From Pedobacter sp. WC2423 (lineage in GTDB: Bacteria > Bacteroidota > Bacteroidia > Sphingobacteriales > Sphingobacteriaceae), in contig NZ_CP162005.1 of the NCBI RefSeq assembly GCF_040822065.1, positions 186,001-250,000 of the forward strand: a stretch of DNA of 64,000 nucleotides, written 5' to 3'. A program made the translations under genes and the position numbers. Shown here piece by piece: positions 62,101 to 64,000 of the stretch. The stretch's first letter is position 1. Every line of letters begins with the position of its first letter. The notes below the pieces were generated by a model. That model made no database searches and was not told where the DNA came from. It saw only the letters and a list, made by a program, of their open reading frames with translations.

Positions 62101-64000
62101 TCAGATCAGCAGCCGGAACTATCAGTATACCACCTTAAATGATATCCGCAGATGGTCTGCGGTATCAGGAGAATTATTTGATAGTTTACTGGTATTTGAG
62201 AATTACCCGGTTGATAAAGTGCTGTCTGCACAATCATGGAAGCTTGGAACAGAGGGGGTAAGCATGAATGAACAGGGTAATTATCCACTCAGTTTGATCA
62301 TAGGCACGGGGGAAGAAATCAATATTACATTTAATTACAACAGCACTTTGCTGGATACAAGCTATGCAGAAGCTATTGCCGGACATTTTGAAGCGGCTTT
62401 ATTGTACATCATCACACAAGAAAATGCAACTTTAAACGACATTGAAATCCTGTCAGCTGCTGAAAAGGCTGAATTGCTGAAAGGGTCGGATGAGCATCCA
62501 TTTGCTTATCCTGCGGCACAAACGATGACCGGTCTTTTTGAAAAACAAGTCTGGAAGTCACCTGCTGCAACAGCAGTGATTTTTGAAGACAGAAAATTGA
62601 CTTACAGTGAATTAGATCAGCTTTCTAATCAACTGGCTAATTACCTGGTCCAGCTGGGCGCAAAACGTGATATGCTGATCCCGTTGTTTATCGAAAGGTC
62701 TCCTGAAATGCTGGTGGGAATGCTGGCTATTATGAAGGCAGGGGCGGCTTACGTACCGATCCTTCCCGATTCTCCGGCAGAACGGACCGCTTATATTCTT
62801 GCAGATATAGGTGCAACAATGGTATTAAGCAGTACAGAAAGTGCGATTTTCTTACCAGAAACAGCGTTGCCGGTTATCTTGCTGGATAACAGCGAATCCA
62901 TAATGGCTGCATATGCTTTAACCGCCCCATCGGTTGAACGTTTGGCATCTGATCTGGCTTATGTGATCTATACTTCTGGTTCAACAGGTTTACCTAAAGG
63001 AGTACTGGTAGAACATGGTGGAGTAGTCAATCTGCTAAGTTATCTGGGCGAAAAATACAATATGGACAGCAGCGATAATGTCCTGCAGTTCTCGAACTAT
63101 AATTTTGATGCTTCGGTAGAGCAGATATTCCTTGCTTTATTCAATGGAGGTACTGTTGTACAGCTGGATGAGGCTACCCGTTTAGATCCCTCAGCACTTG
63201 AAAATCTGCTGATCCGTGAAAAAATCACCCACATTGATGCAACTCCCGGATTCCTGGAAACCATGAATGCAGGGAGTTACGGCGGTCTTAAGCGGATCGT
63301 TTCAGGTGGAGAATACTGCCGCGTGTCACTGGCAGAAAAATGGAAACCTTATGTAGCATTCTATAACGAATACGGGCCTACAGAAACTTCAATTGTAGCG
63401 ATCAGGTATGAGTATCCTGCAAATGATGTACCGCATCAGGATGGGGTGCCGATTGGCCGTCCTGTGGGGAATACCAGGGCTTATCTGCTGGATGAACAAT
63501 TGCGGCTGGTTCCTTCGGGAGTAACAGGAGAGCTGTATATCGCTGGTGTACAAGTGACCAGAGGTTATTTAAACCTTCCTGAACAAACCGCAGCAAGCTT
63601 TATGGCTGATCCTTTTGTAAGCGGAGAACGCATGTATAAAACAGGGGATGTGTGCCGCTTATTGCCCGATGGTAACCTGACTTATGTTGGTCGTAATGAC
63701 GATCAGGTGAAAATACGCGGTTTCAGAATTGAACTGGGTGAGATCGTTAATGCGCTGGAACAGAGTAGTCTGGTTACGCAGGGAATTGTGCTCGCAAGAC
63801 AAGACGATCATGGAAATAAACGCCTGGTAGGTTATGTTGTTCCTGAAAACGGAGCTTTTGATCAGGAAGGTGTAGTGACGTTTCTGAAAAGCAGGTTGCC
63901 TGATTATATGGTTCCAGCTTTATGGGTGGTACTGGATCAGCTGCCGCTAACCAGCAATGGCAAGATCGATAAAAGAGCGTTGCCTGAGCCTGATATGAAT
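30620..64000 (+). CDS. Giant non-ribosomal peptide synthetase, eight modules visible, 3' end beyond the window
   Basis: The ATG at 30620 follows an in-frame stop at 30602. From there the frame stays open to the window edge: 11,127 codons, about 1.2 MDa, and still incomplete. Domain order is Cstart-A-PCP-E, four C-A-PCP-E modules, C-A-PCP, C-A-PCP-E, then C-A. Every condensation and epimerization domain keeps its HHxxxDG motif, every adenylation domain its YTSGSTG loop and NGKxDKK- or NGKxDRK-type lysine, and each complete module its carrier serine (residues 1003, 2517, 4055, 5572, 7090, 8601, 9655). No thioesterase, methyltransferase or oxidation domain is seen within the window. It probably assembles a D-rich acylated peptide in the cytoplasm. 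Promoter and end of the gene are not resolved. Confidence 0.97.
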   Translation, partial: MPINKSPLHPAQKDVYLDQLINVSNPYYNIGGYTRIIGPLVKSTFIAAVNSVPEVFDAYRMRFDIDEHTPQIYFDDSYQQLEIKELDYSRYADGEELLQVWMKEQFSKPFEIKKGNVLFEHYLVKLKDEEHLYFFRYHHLISDGFGLSSQTRYVAKKYSALINNEEADFTYLSYQDEAVKADNYYHSAEYAAEGKYWKDKIEKKPQQLLQRRFLDSSQEQRRSETVVVNLSLEDVTLLENLQKKTKSSIQQLTIAALMIYFGKTSDKQDFIFGTPLHKRKNKKVRDIVGMFTGILPFKGVYQPDLSVDELIKHITTSQREDYRYSNYQIGDLSRYFKINAAEEYLLEVVINYAIIDFALDFGEGIQAGFYELPSGYGRYPIEIWWKDYGKQQPLQLSIDYQLQFFSAAEMELIAQRLLFILKQFSTQLDNKSSAIEIIPPSELQLLEHFNDVTVAYPDTKNLVEIFTEHAIAAPGVIALQFENQRYSYEELNIKANQLAHYLQEKGVKRDTLVPICFDRSMDMVVAILGIMKAGAAYVPIDPGYPEDRISYMLEDTEAKIVVTTAALAERFNAVELIQLDADKEAIAKQSLLNPENKIHASDLSYVIYTSGSTGKPKGVMVEHGGMLNHLYSKANDLELNSNSIVAFTASYTFDISVWQLFSAMLRGGTTIIYTTALIMQPVELIRAIDKDKVTIWEVVPSYLAAVLQEQFVASLTALKYLLVTGEAVSQPVLAQWFEHAFYGRIPVVNAYGPTEASDDICHYIMHDTPVSTNVPLGSPIQNTQLYVVDNAMQLCPIGVPGEIGVAGICVSRGYLNRPELTAEKFIQHPFDPGSAYLMYRTGDLGRWLPDGNIEYLGRIDDQVKIRGFRIELGEIEAALQQCDEVIQAVVLVKTDDNGNKRLVGYVVVNSDFDKERISLRLKEKLPEYMIPTFFIEMESLPLTDNGKVDKKALPDPDAAALMTTAYVAPRNETEQELANIWQDLLGVQRVGIYDNFFELGGDSITTIQVSSRARRAGISLQPRDLFMNYTISSLSALLALQVVSTAQAAQGFLTVSSGLLPVQQHFFEAQTKDFSHYNQHLLLKVAKQISQEKLAAAISELVKYHDALRFSYNREQQETVQVYGHYEISLETADFSGSAEDLAWITADYQQGLNLEEGVLMRAVFLQTPENESHHRLLLVIHHLAIDGVSWRILLDDLTLLLEQQEIKSLQEIAGDKTTAYYQWYDALTGYGQEQRLLNQLPYWENAVQQYVPLRTSIDNQLIASTADAGSLKVSLNKKQTKQLLQEVSQAYYTEINDILLSALAIALSAWNDNQKVSIGLEGHGREDISAQIDTSHTVGWFTSLYPVLLDVKKGADTGFILKNIKEQLRQVPEKGIGYGVLKYLNKSEALQTRDPWDIVFNYLGKLEHNENDAAVIHPLWGTFGLSVAAAYPLREKIAVNALIRQGVLEIQWDYSTLDFNEKAVKELAKAFVSALEEIINHCVAQKAPSATPADYELTGVISVTELDEFLAETSNGSPRKDQIEGLARLSGLQEGMLFHGLYDGEAGTYIQQFYCTLENLEVDKFVKSWQQLISQHSILRSGFYHDVFNVPVQCVYKAAEMPVTLLDYRHLSSTKQENAIREFEASDRLKGFDFTVLPLMRLGLIQLRDNYYHMIWSYHHILLDGWSLPIILEELLRAYEAQVKATALPVLPHARYDEYIRYIYRKDKDTASNYWRKYMQGVSEGTLLNFISTTADRNKGKGVYEKVKLHLDSTFTASLMQFAQRNHITLNTLMQGVWAYLLHRYTGKTEVIYGVIVSGRPEDLPGVERGVGMYINTLPLHIAVDEDQSLTGWLQALQINQLESREHQYTTLNEIQRLSDISGDIFDSLLVFENYPVSKVLNEKPWELRLENIGLHEHTNYPLNIVILATDTIQIDFGYNSSLLLPEYAVSISAHFEQVLQQFIKIGQGLLSAVEILSDRERSLLLDTFNDSSDPYLQSPLTIMNAFHAQVVLTPENTAIVFGSASLTYRELDRRSEKFAHALIGKGLQPGALVPVATKRSMDMMVGILAILKAGAAYVPIDPDYPQERISFMLEDTAGKIAITDSEWLSLFTNLAPDVEFICLDKLELPEIDSEVQFSITTPDSPAYVIYTSGSTGQPKGVLVTNRNVVSLVKDISYVELSERDVLLSTGSPSFDATTFEYWGMLLNGGKLILCPDDSLLDSGLLKEQIQLHKVTKMWFTSSWFNQLIDTDISVFEGLSVVLAGGEKLSDEHVFKIRNTYPELTVINGYGPTENTTFSLTFTIDDRGIIPIGKPLDSRSAYILDAQLRLLPAGVPGEIYLGGAGLSLGYLNRPDLTAERFMNHPFNKGEKIYKTGDVGRWLPDGNIEYQGRIDDQVKIRGYRIELGEIENVLQQSELVNQAVVLVKEENGTKRLVGYIVPEGEFDRDNIAVFLKSRLPEYMIPALWVELDKLPLTNNGKVDKKALPDADTGTLFTANYEAPRNTMERDLVTIWQDLLRIPRVGIHDNFFELGGDSIITIQVVSRAKRMGYNLHPRDLFSCQTIAVLAAVLAKSEIEAGSLAEQGILKGHSGLLPVQQWFFEIADQKESHFNQHVLLTITKDITPQTIEEAIRTLVQYHDALRFTYNSDESGLVQEYGTYEGQLAIADLNDVAPAQLQEAILLTGEKYQRSLDIEKGILLRAVLMLTPEEEAQNRLLIIVHHLAVDGVSWRILVEDLQLLLENSMAQPVENSTAQSIENTDKSIANSKSVTRLLGKKSSAVRQWYDALTAYSKNDDLKTQLPYWEKTVQQAGRLKTDFDYPGIVTYGDTTSQVLKLNSKQTRRLLQEVPKAYHTEINDILLAALAMTLTEWNSNQTVTLKMEGHGREDISNGIDTSRTIGWFTSLYPVSLEISKNLQAGDVVKSVKEQLRQIPGKGLGYGILKYINKEPALQHPNGDIVFNYLGQMNNMLDGNGILGTAEEEAGSPVGHTLQLPDKLYINSIIKNDELEIDWRYSPHHFSSASIAHLSAVFIANLETLIDHCVSRTETAFTPSDYGLGNVIGYAELDAFLDNGDGNRRKQIESIYPLSGLQAGMLFHGLADTQTGSYVEQLTADMTALDEQLFAQSWEYLLKQHTILRSAIYYDIFNVPVQCVLKDVKLPIEIQDYRELSKKAQQKAIQKYTAKDRIRGFDFAAAPLMRICLFRLADNQYRLLWSFHHILLDGWSLPVLIEELLQTYESLINGQPVSIATTDRYENYIRYINRRPKQEEKEYWFNYLKPLTESSKLPFIRTVVAEPAKGQFEIETIQLNKAITASLTAYTQRNRITLNTLVQGVWAYLLHHYTGRADVVYGVTVSGRPEDLAGVERAVGMYINTLPLFTQIEPAQEVSVWLQQLQAGQLRSREFQYAALNEIQRQSSVSGELFDSILVFENYPVDEVLLAQTWKLQLSGADVKEQTNYPLSITVMAAEQINIRFEYNTELLSGADVKRMTGHFETALFHIITQKSPKLENINILTAEEKKWLITGLNANQFTYPADQTLTSLFAAQVLKSPLATAVRFEDQELTYAELDALSNELAHILLGFGVKRNTLLPIFIERSPEMIVGLLGILKAGAAYVPIHPDYPAERTAFILSDITAPLILSSRVSAEFLPETDLPVVLLDNKLHSGGFSTALVLENNPSDLAYVIYTSGSTGQPKGVLVEHRSVVNLINYQGAKFGVDQTDKILQFSNYNFDAAVEQIFLALFNGASLVILDEATRLDPSALENLLLKEQITHLHATPGFLETINAGNYEGLRRVISGGEYCRVSLAEKWKPFAAFYNEYGPTETTVTALEYQYPLASAATGQDSVPIGRGLGNIRTYLLDAQLRPVAAGVAGELYIAGVQVARGYLNRPEQTAQSFLADPFVSGERMYKTGDICKLLPDGNLTFVGRNDEQVKVRGYRIELGEIENVLEQSTQVSQGVVLARTDDQGNKRLVGYVVPADADLFDKEELITFLKTRLPEYMVPGWWVVLAQLPLTSNGKIDKKALPDPDANDLTIQEYVAPANQLEQTLAVIWQELLGLTQVGVHDNFFELGGDSIITIQVVSRARRAGYGLNPRDLFTCQTISRLAAFMDLQQEVKVVAEQGILTGNSGLLPIQQWFLETETAALSHYNQHIVLTVAKSISAEQLQMALDKLVNHHDALRFAYHLSAGGWEQTYSDHQSKIEVFDYTKKPKQWSEAIQVNLDLLQVQTAIEQGNLVQAALLIAPAAEPANHFLLVVHHLAVDGVSWRVLTDDLELLLQQEDQPVLAVLGNKTSAVRQWYDTMAAYGKRTNLLNQEAYWKKTKQGFVPLRTDHTFNEVITIADIQNYTVKLGSTATSNLLKDVSKAYHTEINDILLNALALTIASYNKNNKVLVGMEGHGREDLAADADTSRTVGWLTSMFPVLLEVETGAGRGQQLKNIKEQLRQVPDKGIGYGLLKYINKTESLQGKDSWEVLFNYLGQSGQTATEGSYTVPQWELFGSSAGRDFPVEGKLAVNCMIIDNELVLYWSYSNRHFNTATIHQLAANYLSHLEDIIKHCIGKGTASFTPSDYGLGGMISYNELDQFLDDDYNGKQRKLQLESMSRLSGLQEGMLFHSLYDQNAGAYIQQFTGELKDADIHAFIQSWQHLLKQHSILRSAFYYDVFQVPVQCVYKEAQLPVTELDLQGLSAEQQEQAIQEYKKEDLIQGFDFISAPLMRICLIQLDAARYQFCLTHHHILLDGWSMPVLMEELLTNYEYLIHQKAIPVVAEDHYENYIRYIERQDKEEATSYWRNYLDGLEEATLLPFINNLSDRTQSNLGYREEILELDAEFTTRLTRYAQQNRVTINTLMQGIWSYLLYNYTGRKDVSFGIVVSGRPEDLPGVESAIGMYISTLPLHGQIDLSQDIAAGLQKIQAQQLESRAYQYTSLSEIQRLSGITGNLFDTLMVFENYPVSQALEVKKWSLQINNLDVGAQHTNYPLSIIVMAGKEIAIHFSYNDLLAENYIQLIAGHFKQVLNQVISSGKLNFGDLNLLTKQEQGQLLNDFNATSISPLPVQTVIARFAAQALLQADRPAIIAGTDSLSYRELDKQSSRFAHYLIEKGVTTGTLVPVCEERSASIVTSILAIAKAGGVYVPIDPGYPAERIQYMLADTCATLLIANEKVLAGLPVVKNLELINPEKLNLDEYPVTAPVISVGLADLVYVIYTSGSTGQPKGVQITHAGLSNLVSWHLERYELNSESKTTAAAGIGFDAFGWEIWPALSAGAALYMITDEQRLSPSGLATYYLQEGITHSFLATVLIPEFIAASRNSALALKYLLAGGDKLAAVDLHGLGYQIVNNYGPTENSVVTTSYVLSTADGETAPPIGIPVSNTQLYILNEENKLSPVGVAGELCISGIGVATGYLNREVLTQEKFTVNPFDQNWGARMYRSGDLARWLPDGNIEYLGRMDDQVKIRGYRIELGEIENVLQQNPAVKHAIVIAKTDDSGNKQLVGYIVPEHVFDRENMISYLKDRLPDYMVPALWVALEKLPMTSNGKVDKKMLPEVSVSNLLSLNYVAPRNTAEQTLVEIWQELLRVEQVGIHDNFFELGGDSIITIQAVSRAKRAGLEFQPKDLFVHQTIARLAALLQVAKAQLVKGEEGTLCGNSGLLPIQSWFFADGGTVTSHFNQQILLNLDKQTDHAILEVAIKQLIAYHDALRFIYQQTAAGWQQRYGDYRGELKITDLTQIPVNLLADAITTECNLAQHSLNIEEGILIRTVLMQTPATEPYNRLLVVVHHLAVDGVSWRIFLEDLTLLLQAPQKGLTAPKSHSYRQWQESLVAYSQSRSLLAQESYWKTAAQQYIPLKTEQAYTAEIRAEDTANYIVILDAKQTHRLLQEVPKAYHTEINDILLSALALTLSEWNGQGKVSIGLEGHGRENMDADSDTSHTIGWFTTLYPVLLEVGTAKEPADVIKNIKEQLRRIPVKGIGYGILKYINKASFLQSKDPWDVVFNYLGQWDNATGGDGHLSAAKEDTGATVGNDFIFRDKLAINSSIRSGELVIDLGYSAKHFTAAGIQQIGESYLAHLQILIDHCAAQRTTVLTPSDYGLGDAVTYQQLDNFLNDTYLQKTRRNQVERIYPLSGLQSGMLFHGLYDGEAGNYVEQFTSVLNFVDEVIFMKSWDWVMQRHTILRSAFYADAFNIPVQCVYKEVAMPLTVFDYRIMDALAQETAIQEYAAADRSGGFDFTIAPLMRVCLSKLDDNRNHLLWTFHHILLDGWSVPILLQELLEVYEALATNQPAPVLTEDRYEDYIHYIQQDDNGKAEAHWKSYLQPITEGSLLPFVNTKADRTKGIGVYSLKQLAVNVETTSLLAAYAQRNHITLNTLMQGVWAYLLSQYTGRNEVTYGVTVSGRPEALPGLEHAVGMYINTLLLTATVNDSPLSDWLQAIQTAQLDNREYQYTPLNEVKRWVAVEGELFDTLLVFENYPVSEVLAARTWKLQLDDAQITSQTNYPLWLVIMAGAEINIRFEYNTNLLDEKQVNRIAGHFEQVLLQLATADIVVPGDLFLLTAHEQQELALFNSKVVPYAEEETFVSLFAAQVIRTPEAPALVYENDSLTYQELDERTNQLAHYLRIKGIGAGSLVPLCIERSLDMIIGLIGILKAGAAYVPVDPDFPQDRINHMLADTAAKVIVTSSTGLNLLTESSAEAITLDTAILTDYPVTALNEPVDASSPVYVIYTSGSTGQSKGVILTHGNLTDYLAGLQDALPIASCLSFGLMSSIATDLGNTVLFAAFLNGGALHVFSKAAITDPYQLQAYLAEHPIDCIKIVPSHWKALSMPDFLLLPEKLLIFGGEALSADLIHKIRAYGSNCTLVNHYGPTETTIGKLLHVVKEGYDYQENIPVGKPFSNTKVYVVNASGQLCPVGVPGELLIGGDGVASGYLNNTVLSAEKFINDPFSDTSDIRFYRTGDTVKYLADGNILFIGRGDDQVKIRGYRIELGEIESALAGCSDYVHQAVVLARPDDAGNKRLIGYIVAKGEYNKDAIVAYLKNRLPDYMIPLLFVELEKLPLTANGKVDKRALPEPDVNSLLPNDYVAPRNETENVLIAIWQEVLRLDKIGVHDNFFELGGDSIITIQVVSRSRRSGYVLSPKDIFTCQTVARLSAQLAVQENNKVNAEQGTLSGNSGLLPIQQKFLNSVNPVKSFYNHHITYAINKDVAIADLSAAISELAVYHDAVRFAYQQTTAGWEQTYTAQQVVLEVIDLQNKETGEFDLALAEHTARYQESLDLEKGILFRAVLFLSPSAAHQLLFIIHHLAVDGVSWRILSDDLELLLQHPGQPAAAVLGAKTSSYRQWYAALAAYGHSRGLQGQQDYWEQHSRAYVPLRTDHQSEMVISISDMDTVMVQLDSSATSKLLHEVSSVYHTEINDLLLSALALTLADWNKTSKVSIGLEGHGREEITQDIDTSRTVGWFTTIYPVLLETGNDYGQVIKQVKETLRQIPDKGLGYGVLKYINQSLQANDPWDVQFNYLGQAGTKQVTGKMAHPQWETFGSAIGNQTPVSQPLSVAGIIQDDQLVLYWSYSNKHFQSESVEEMAAAYLENLESLIKHCIEQQEVNNYTPADFGLAGAVSIEELDQFLDENFEGKPRRAQIESVYRLSGLQEGMLFHGIFDAQTSSSYVEQFSGELTDLDTDAFIQSWNYLLKQHSVLRSGFYANAFAIPVQCVYQEIEMPITLVDYSGKTAKQQQKAIRDYEKADLKKGFDFTTAPLMRIFLMKLSETKYQLCWTYHHILVDGWSMPVLMGELLKAYELISAGKQLPLPAADRYEDYIRYIENRDAVKGEDYWRNYLANVSEGTLLPFISATTERNKGIGVYSTHHLVLDTEMTSRLSKYAQRHRITMNTLVQGVWAYLLYRYTGRSEVTYGVTVSGRPDNLPGVERAVGMYINTLPLRAKVDESQSVPAWLQTIQGEQLESREYQHIALNEIQRWAGIPGDLFDSLLVYENYPSNPITTPSLSLQVDQVRKEEHTNYPLGVAVMVAEEITVYFSYNTSLLTKGYMEAIAGHFEQAILGMTSADNLLLKDIEIMSAPEKEQIIHTFNATASVFPEANTIIDQFNAQVARTPDAPAFITDLVTMTYQELDQQAGRLANYLLDQGVGAETLVPLCLERSPEMVISIMAILKAGAAYIPIDPDYPQDRIRFMLEDTASTVMISSSQCAGSLPADGLKVIQPDIEWEQINKYDSVTEIMLSPDNLAYVIYTSGSTGKPKGVLIEHRGVVSLALSQQHALYLTEGTRCLQFASFGFDASCYEVFNTLLSGGILILPQKEDLLSEESFGAFVQRHGVEVVLLPPSYQHLVKDVLGPITTIISGGEALNREDVRYISAKGVRVLNAYGPTENTVVTTLTDQPIREDNVVVIGKPIANVQTYIRAENGQLCPVGVAGELCVGGIGVARGYLNRAELTAEKFIADPYSTQKDARLYRTGDLARFLPDGNIEYLGRMDDQVKVRGFRIELGEIEAELQLCSLVNAAVVAIKPDLNGNSRLVGYIIPEGDFDKEAIIAYLKEKLPEYMVPAILLFIDKIPLTPNGKVDRKALPQPDNDALIKGNYVAPRNLLEEKIAFIWQDLLSVSRVGIQDDFFELGGHSLLAMRVISALRKTLQAEITVKTLFTHKTIAELAVYISEQAPHTARAAIEQKPRPENIPLSFNQERLWFIDQLEGSIHYHIPAALRLKGQLNIVALEQAIRQLINRHEVLRTVMLEEDGKARQHIMPAHLWHLKVTDLIHQPQGSLHDDIRELIMEPFNLAADHMLRANLILLKTEVSVLVLTMHHIAADGWSVSILVNELATYYEAFTSGKAPELPELAIQYADFAIWQREQLTPVLLDQQLSYWKKQLSGIEPLQLPADFQRPAMQSKNAASYAFVLKPEMLEQLHALSRQQDTTLFMTLLAVFKVLLSRYSGQEDICVGTSIAGRVQQETEKLIGFFVNTLALRSLPDQDVSFRTFVHQVKETTLDAYENQELPFEKVVEAVVKERDLSRTPLFQVMFELHNTPEMPELSLGEVVVSSEDIDAATAQFDMTVNLLESNGELNGYITYCTDLYSEATIERLSIHFETLLQAVITSPDSLLGQLPMLTSAEEQQLLNVFNATETAYPQDQTVIAIFEAKVLSYPLSPALVFENQVYTYQELNERTNQLAGYLRDKGVTIDTLVPVCLARSAEMAVAILGVLKAGGAYVPIDPGYPEERIAFMLEDTNASVVITTSDLKTSIGAFASADTILLDTDWDKISTWAMTVPLNPAKPGDLAYVIYTSGSTGKPKGVMVEHAGMLNHLYAKINDLQLTAETVVAFTASYTFDISVWQLFSALLCGGKTVIYSSAKILEPAMLIDAVETDGITILELVPSYLSAVLQEHTMAHLNKLSYLLVTGEAVSQPLLALWFAHPNYGRIPVVNAYGPTEASDDICHHIMHEAPSRINVPVGKPVQNMRIYVLSSGDQLCPVGVPGEICVAGIGVSRGYLNRADLTASRFVPTPFESTGRMYRTGDLGRWLPDGTVEYLGRMDDQVKIRGFRIELGEIENVLLQHDAILQAAVIVKTDESGNKRLVAYVVTEGDFDREATVSWLKNHLPEYMVPGLFVAMDELPLTGNGKIDRKGLPDPDMGSLQTGTYTAPRNEQETILAEIWQELLHIPEIGIYDNFFELGGDSIITIQVVSRVRRAGFSLHPRDLFIHQTIAGLSACMEAEAASASSGEQGLLEGESGLLPIQQHYFESGATELSHYNQSVFLSIGKSITASRLTEVISQLVGAHDALRFVYEHSGGHWRQTYGMKAGSLEINDLRSLKSLELANTIAAHNDRYQASLDILKGTLLRAVLILTPDTTPQNRLLLVVHHLAVDGVSWRILLEDFEQLLAQKPLPQYKTASYRQWHQAMLDYSAKTSLQNQRGYWENVVASATPLRTILAGPAAVTGAEIKQHSTKLDALRTRQLLQDVPRAYHTVINDLLLTALAQTLTTWNKHSTVVIGLEGHGREDFIPGVDISRTVGWFTSLYPVMLSVVPGAAAGLQLKHVKEQLRLVPDKGLGYGILKYMAHVSALQGTDPWQVEFNYLGQLDNLVREQDNPLLSGASESSGKAISGSHPVRELLSINSQVQGGELQVNWSFSSLHFTPEAIAEMSSAYLENLENLIAHCITVETPVFTPSDYNLGEEITNEELDKFLDADHHGMPRKLQLESISRLSGLQEGMLFHSLYDDHAGAYIEQFTTVLTDVEPAIFTKSWDQLLKNHSILRSGFYYNEFKIPVQCVYRDVKIPVNVVDCSEMSKEEQERFIHNYEQTDRLQAFELTAAPLIRICLIRMDENRYRLFWTYHHVLLDGWSLAVLLGELLQVYEQLVTGQTGLAASEDRYEDYIRYIERQDKEEATHYWKKYLDGLDEPSLLPFISTSADRTKGIGLYQDKHLPVDRETTARITRYVQRNHITLNTLMQGVWAYLLSRYTGNKDVVYGVIVSGRPDDLPGVEQRIGMYINTLPLRASTATIKPVSTWLQEIQADQISSRNYQYTTLNDIRRWSAVSGELFDSLLVFENYPVDKVLSAQSWKLGTEGVSMNEQGNYPLSLIIGTGEEINITFNYNSTLLDTSYAEAIAGHFEAALLYIITQENATLNDIEILSAAEKAELLKGSDEHPFAYPAAQTMTGLFEKQVWKSPAATAVIFEDRKLTYSELDQLSNQLANYLVQLGAKRDMLIPLFIERSPEMLVGMLAIMKAGAAYVPILPDSPAERTAYILADIGATMVLSSTESAIFLPETALPVILLDNSESIMAAYALTAPSVERLASDLAYVIYTSGSTGLPKGVLVEHGGVVNLLSYLGEKYNMDSSDNVLQFSNYNFDASVEQIFLALFNGGTVVQLDEATRLDPSALENLLIREKITHIDATPGFLETMNAGSYGGLKRIVSGGEYCRVSLAEKWKPYVAFYNEYGPTETSIVAIRYEYPANDVPHQDGVPIGRPVGNTRAYLLDEQLRLVPSGVTGELYIAGVQVTRGYLNLPEQTAASFMADPFVSGERMYKTGDVCRLLPDGNLTYVGRNDDQVKIRGFRIELGEIVNALEQSSLVTQGIVLARQDDHGNKRLVGYVVPENGAFDQEGVVTFLKSRLPDYMVPALWVVLDQLPLTSNGKIDKRALPEPDMN
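35101..39730 (+). other. NRPS module 2: C - A (DAFWLGGTFK, Val) - PCP - E
   Basis: The condensation domain has the DCL-type HHILLDGWSL motif, as expected after an epimerizing module. The pocket D-A-F-W-L-G-G-T-F-K is one of the standard valine codes. Carrier LGGDS (Ser at 38168) and epimerization HHLAVDG predict D-Val. The linker around 38790-38880 carries a short degenerate insertion (NSMAQPVEN and NSTAQSIEN repeats) inside the epimerization domain. Confidence 0.9.
39731..44290 (+). other. NRPS module 3: C - A (DAEHIGEVTK) - PCP - E
   Basis: DCL-type condensation (HHILLDGWSL). The pocket D-A-E-H-I-G-E-V-T-K contains two glutamates (239, 322), a pattern seen in pockets for basic residues such as Arg, Lys or Orn; I do not recognise the exact code. 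Its adenylation domain is the close relative of that in module 8 (shared NYNFDA(A/S)VEQIF and HATPGF/DATPGF segments). Carrier LGGDS (Ser at 42782) and epimerization HHLAVDG predict a D residue. Confidence 0.8.
44291..48840 (+). other. NRPS module 4: C - A (DAWFLGNVVK, Leu) - PCP - E
   Basis: DCL-type condensation (HHILLDGWSM). The pocket D-A-W-F-L-G-N-V-V-K matches a well-known leucine code. Carrier LGGDS (Ser at 47333) and epimerization HHLAVDG predict D-Leu. Confidence 0.9.
48841..53350 (+). other. NRPS module 5: C - A (DLTKIGHIGK, Asp/Asn) - PCP - E
   Basis: DCL-type condensation (HHILLDGWS). The pocket D-L-T-K-I-G-H-I-G-K belongs to the Asp/Asn group, Lys278 contacting the side-chain carboxylate or amide. 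The A3 loop reads TSGSTGQSKG, with Ser replacing the usual Pro. Carrier LGGDS (Ser at 51887) and epimerization HHLAVDG predict a D residue. Confidence 0.88.
53351..56560 (+). other. NRPS module 6: C - A (DAYLIGAVVK) - PCP, no epimerization domain
   Basis: Condensation domain of the DCL type (HHILVDGWSM). The pocket D-A-Y-L-I-G-A-V-V-K is hydrophobic; an aromatic or branched aliphatic residue is likely but the exact code is unknown to me. The carrier motif is LGGHS (Ser at 56420) instead of LGGDS, and no epimerization domain follows, so the residue should stay L. Confidence 0.85.
56561..61080 (+). other. NRPS module 7: LCL-type C - A (DIWELTADDK) - PCP - E
   Basis: The condensation domain differs from all others here: it opens IPLSFNQERLWFIDQLEG and has HHIAADGWS, the LCL type that takes an L donor, as required after module 6. 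The pocket is identical to module 1 (D-I-W-E-L-T-A-D-D-K). Carrier LGGDS (Ser at 59582) and epimerization HHLAVDG predict the same D diamino-type residue. Confidence 0.88.
61081..64000 (+). other. NRPS module 8 (partial): C - A (DAEDVGEIVK), cut by the window edge
   Basis: DCL-type condensation (HHVLLDGWSL). The pocket D-A-E-D-V-G-E-I-V-K has four acidic positions (D235, E239, D278, E322), strongly suggesting a basic residue such as Arg, Lys or Orn. The window ends just after the A10 motif SNGKIDKRALPEPD, so the carrier and whatever follows are not seen. Confidence 0.82.
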
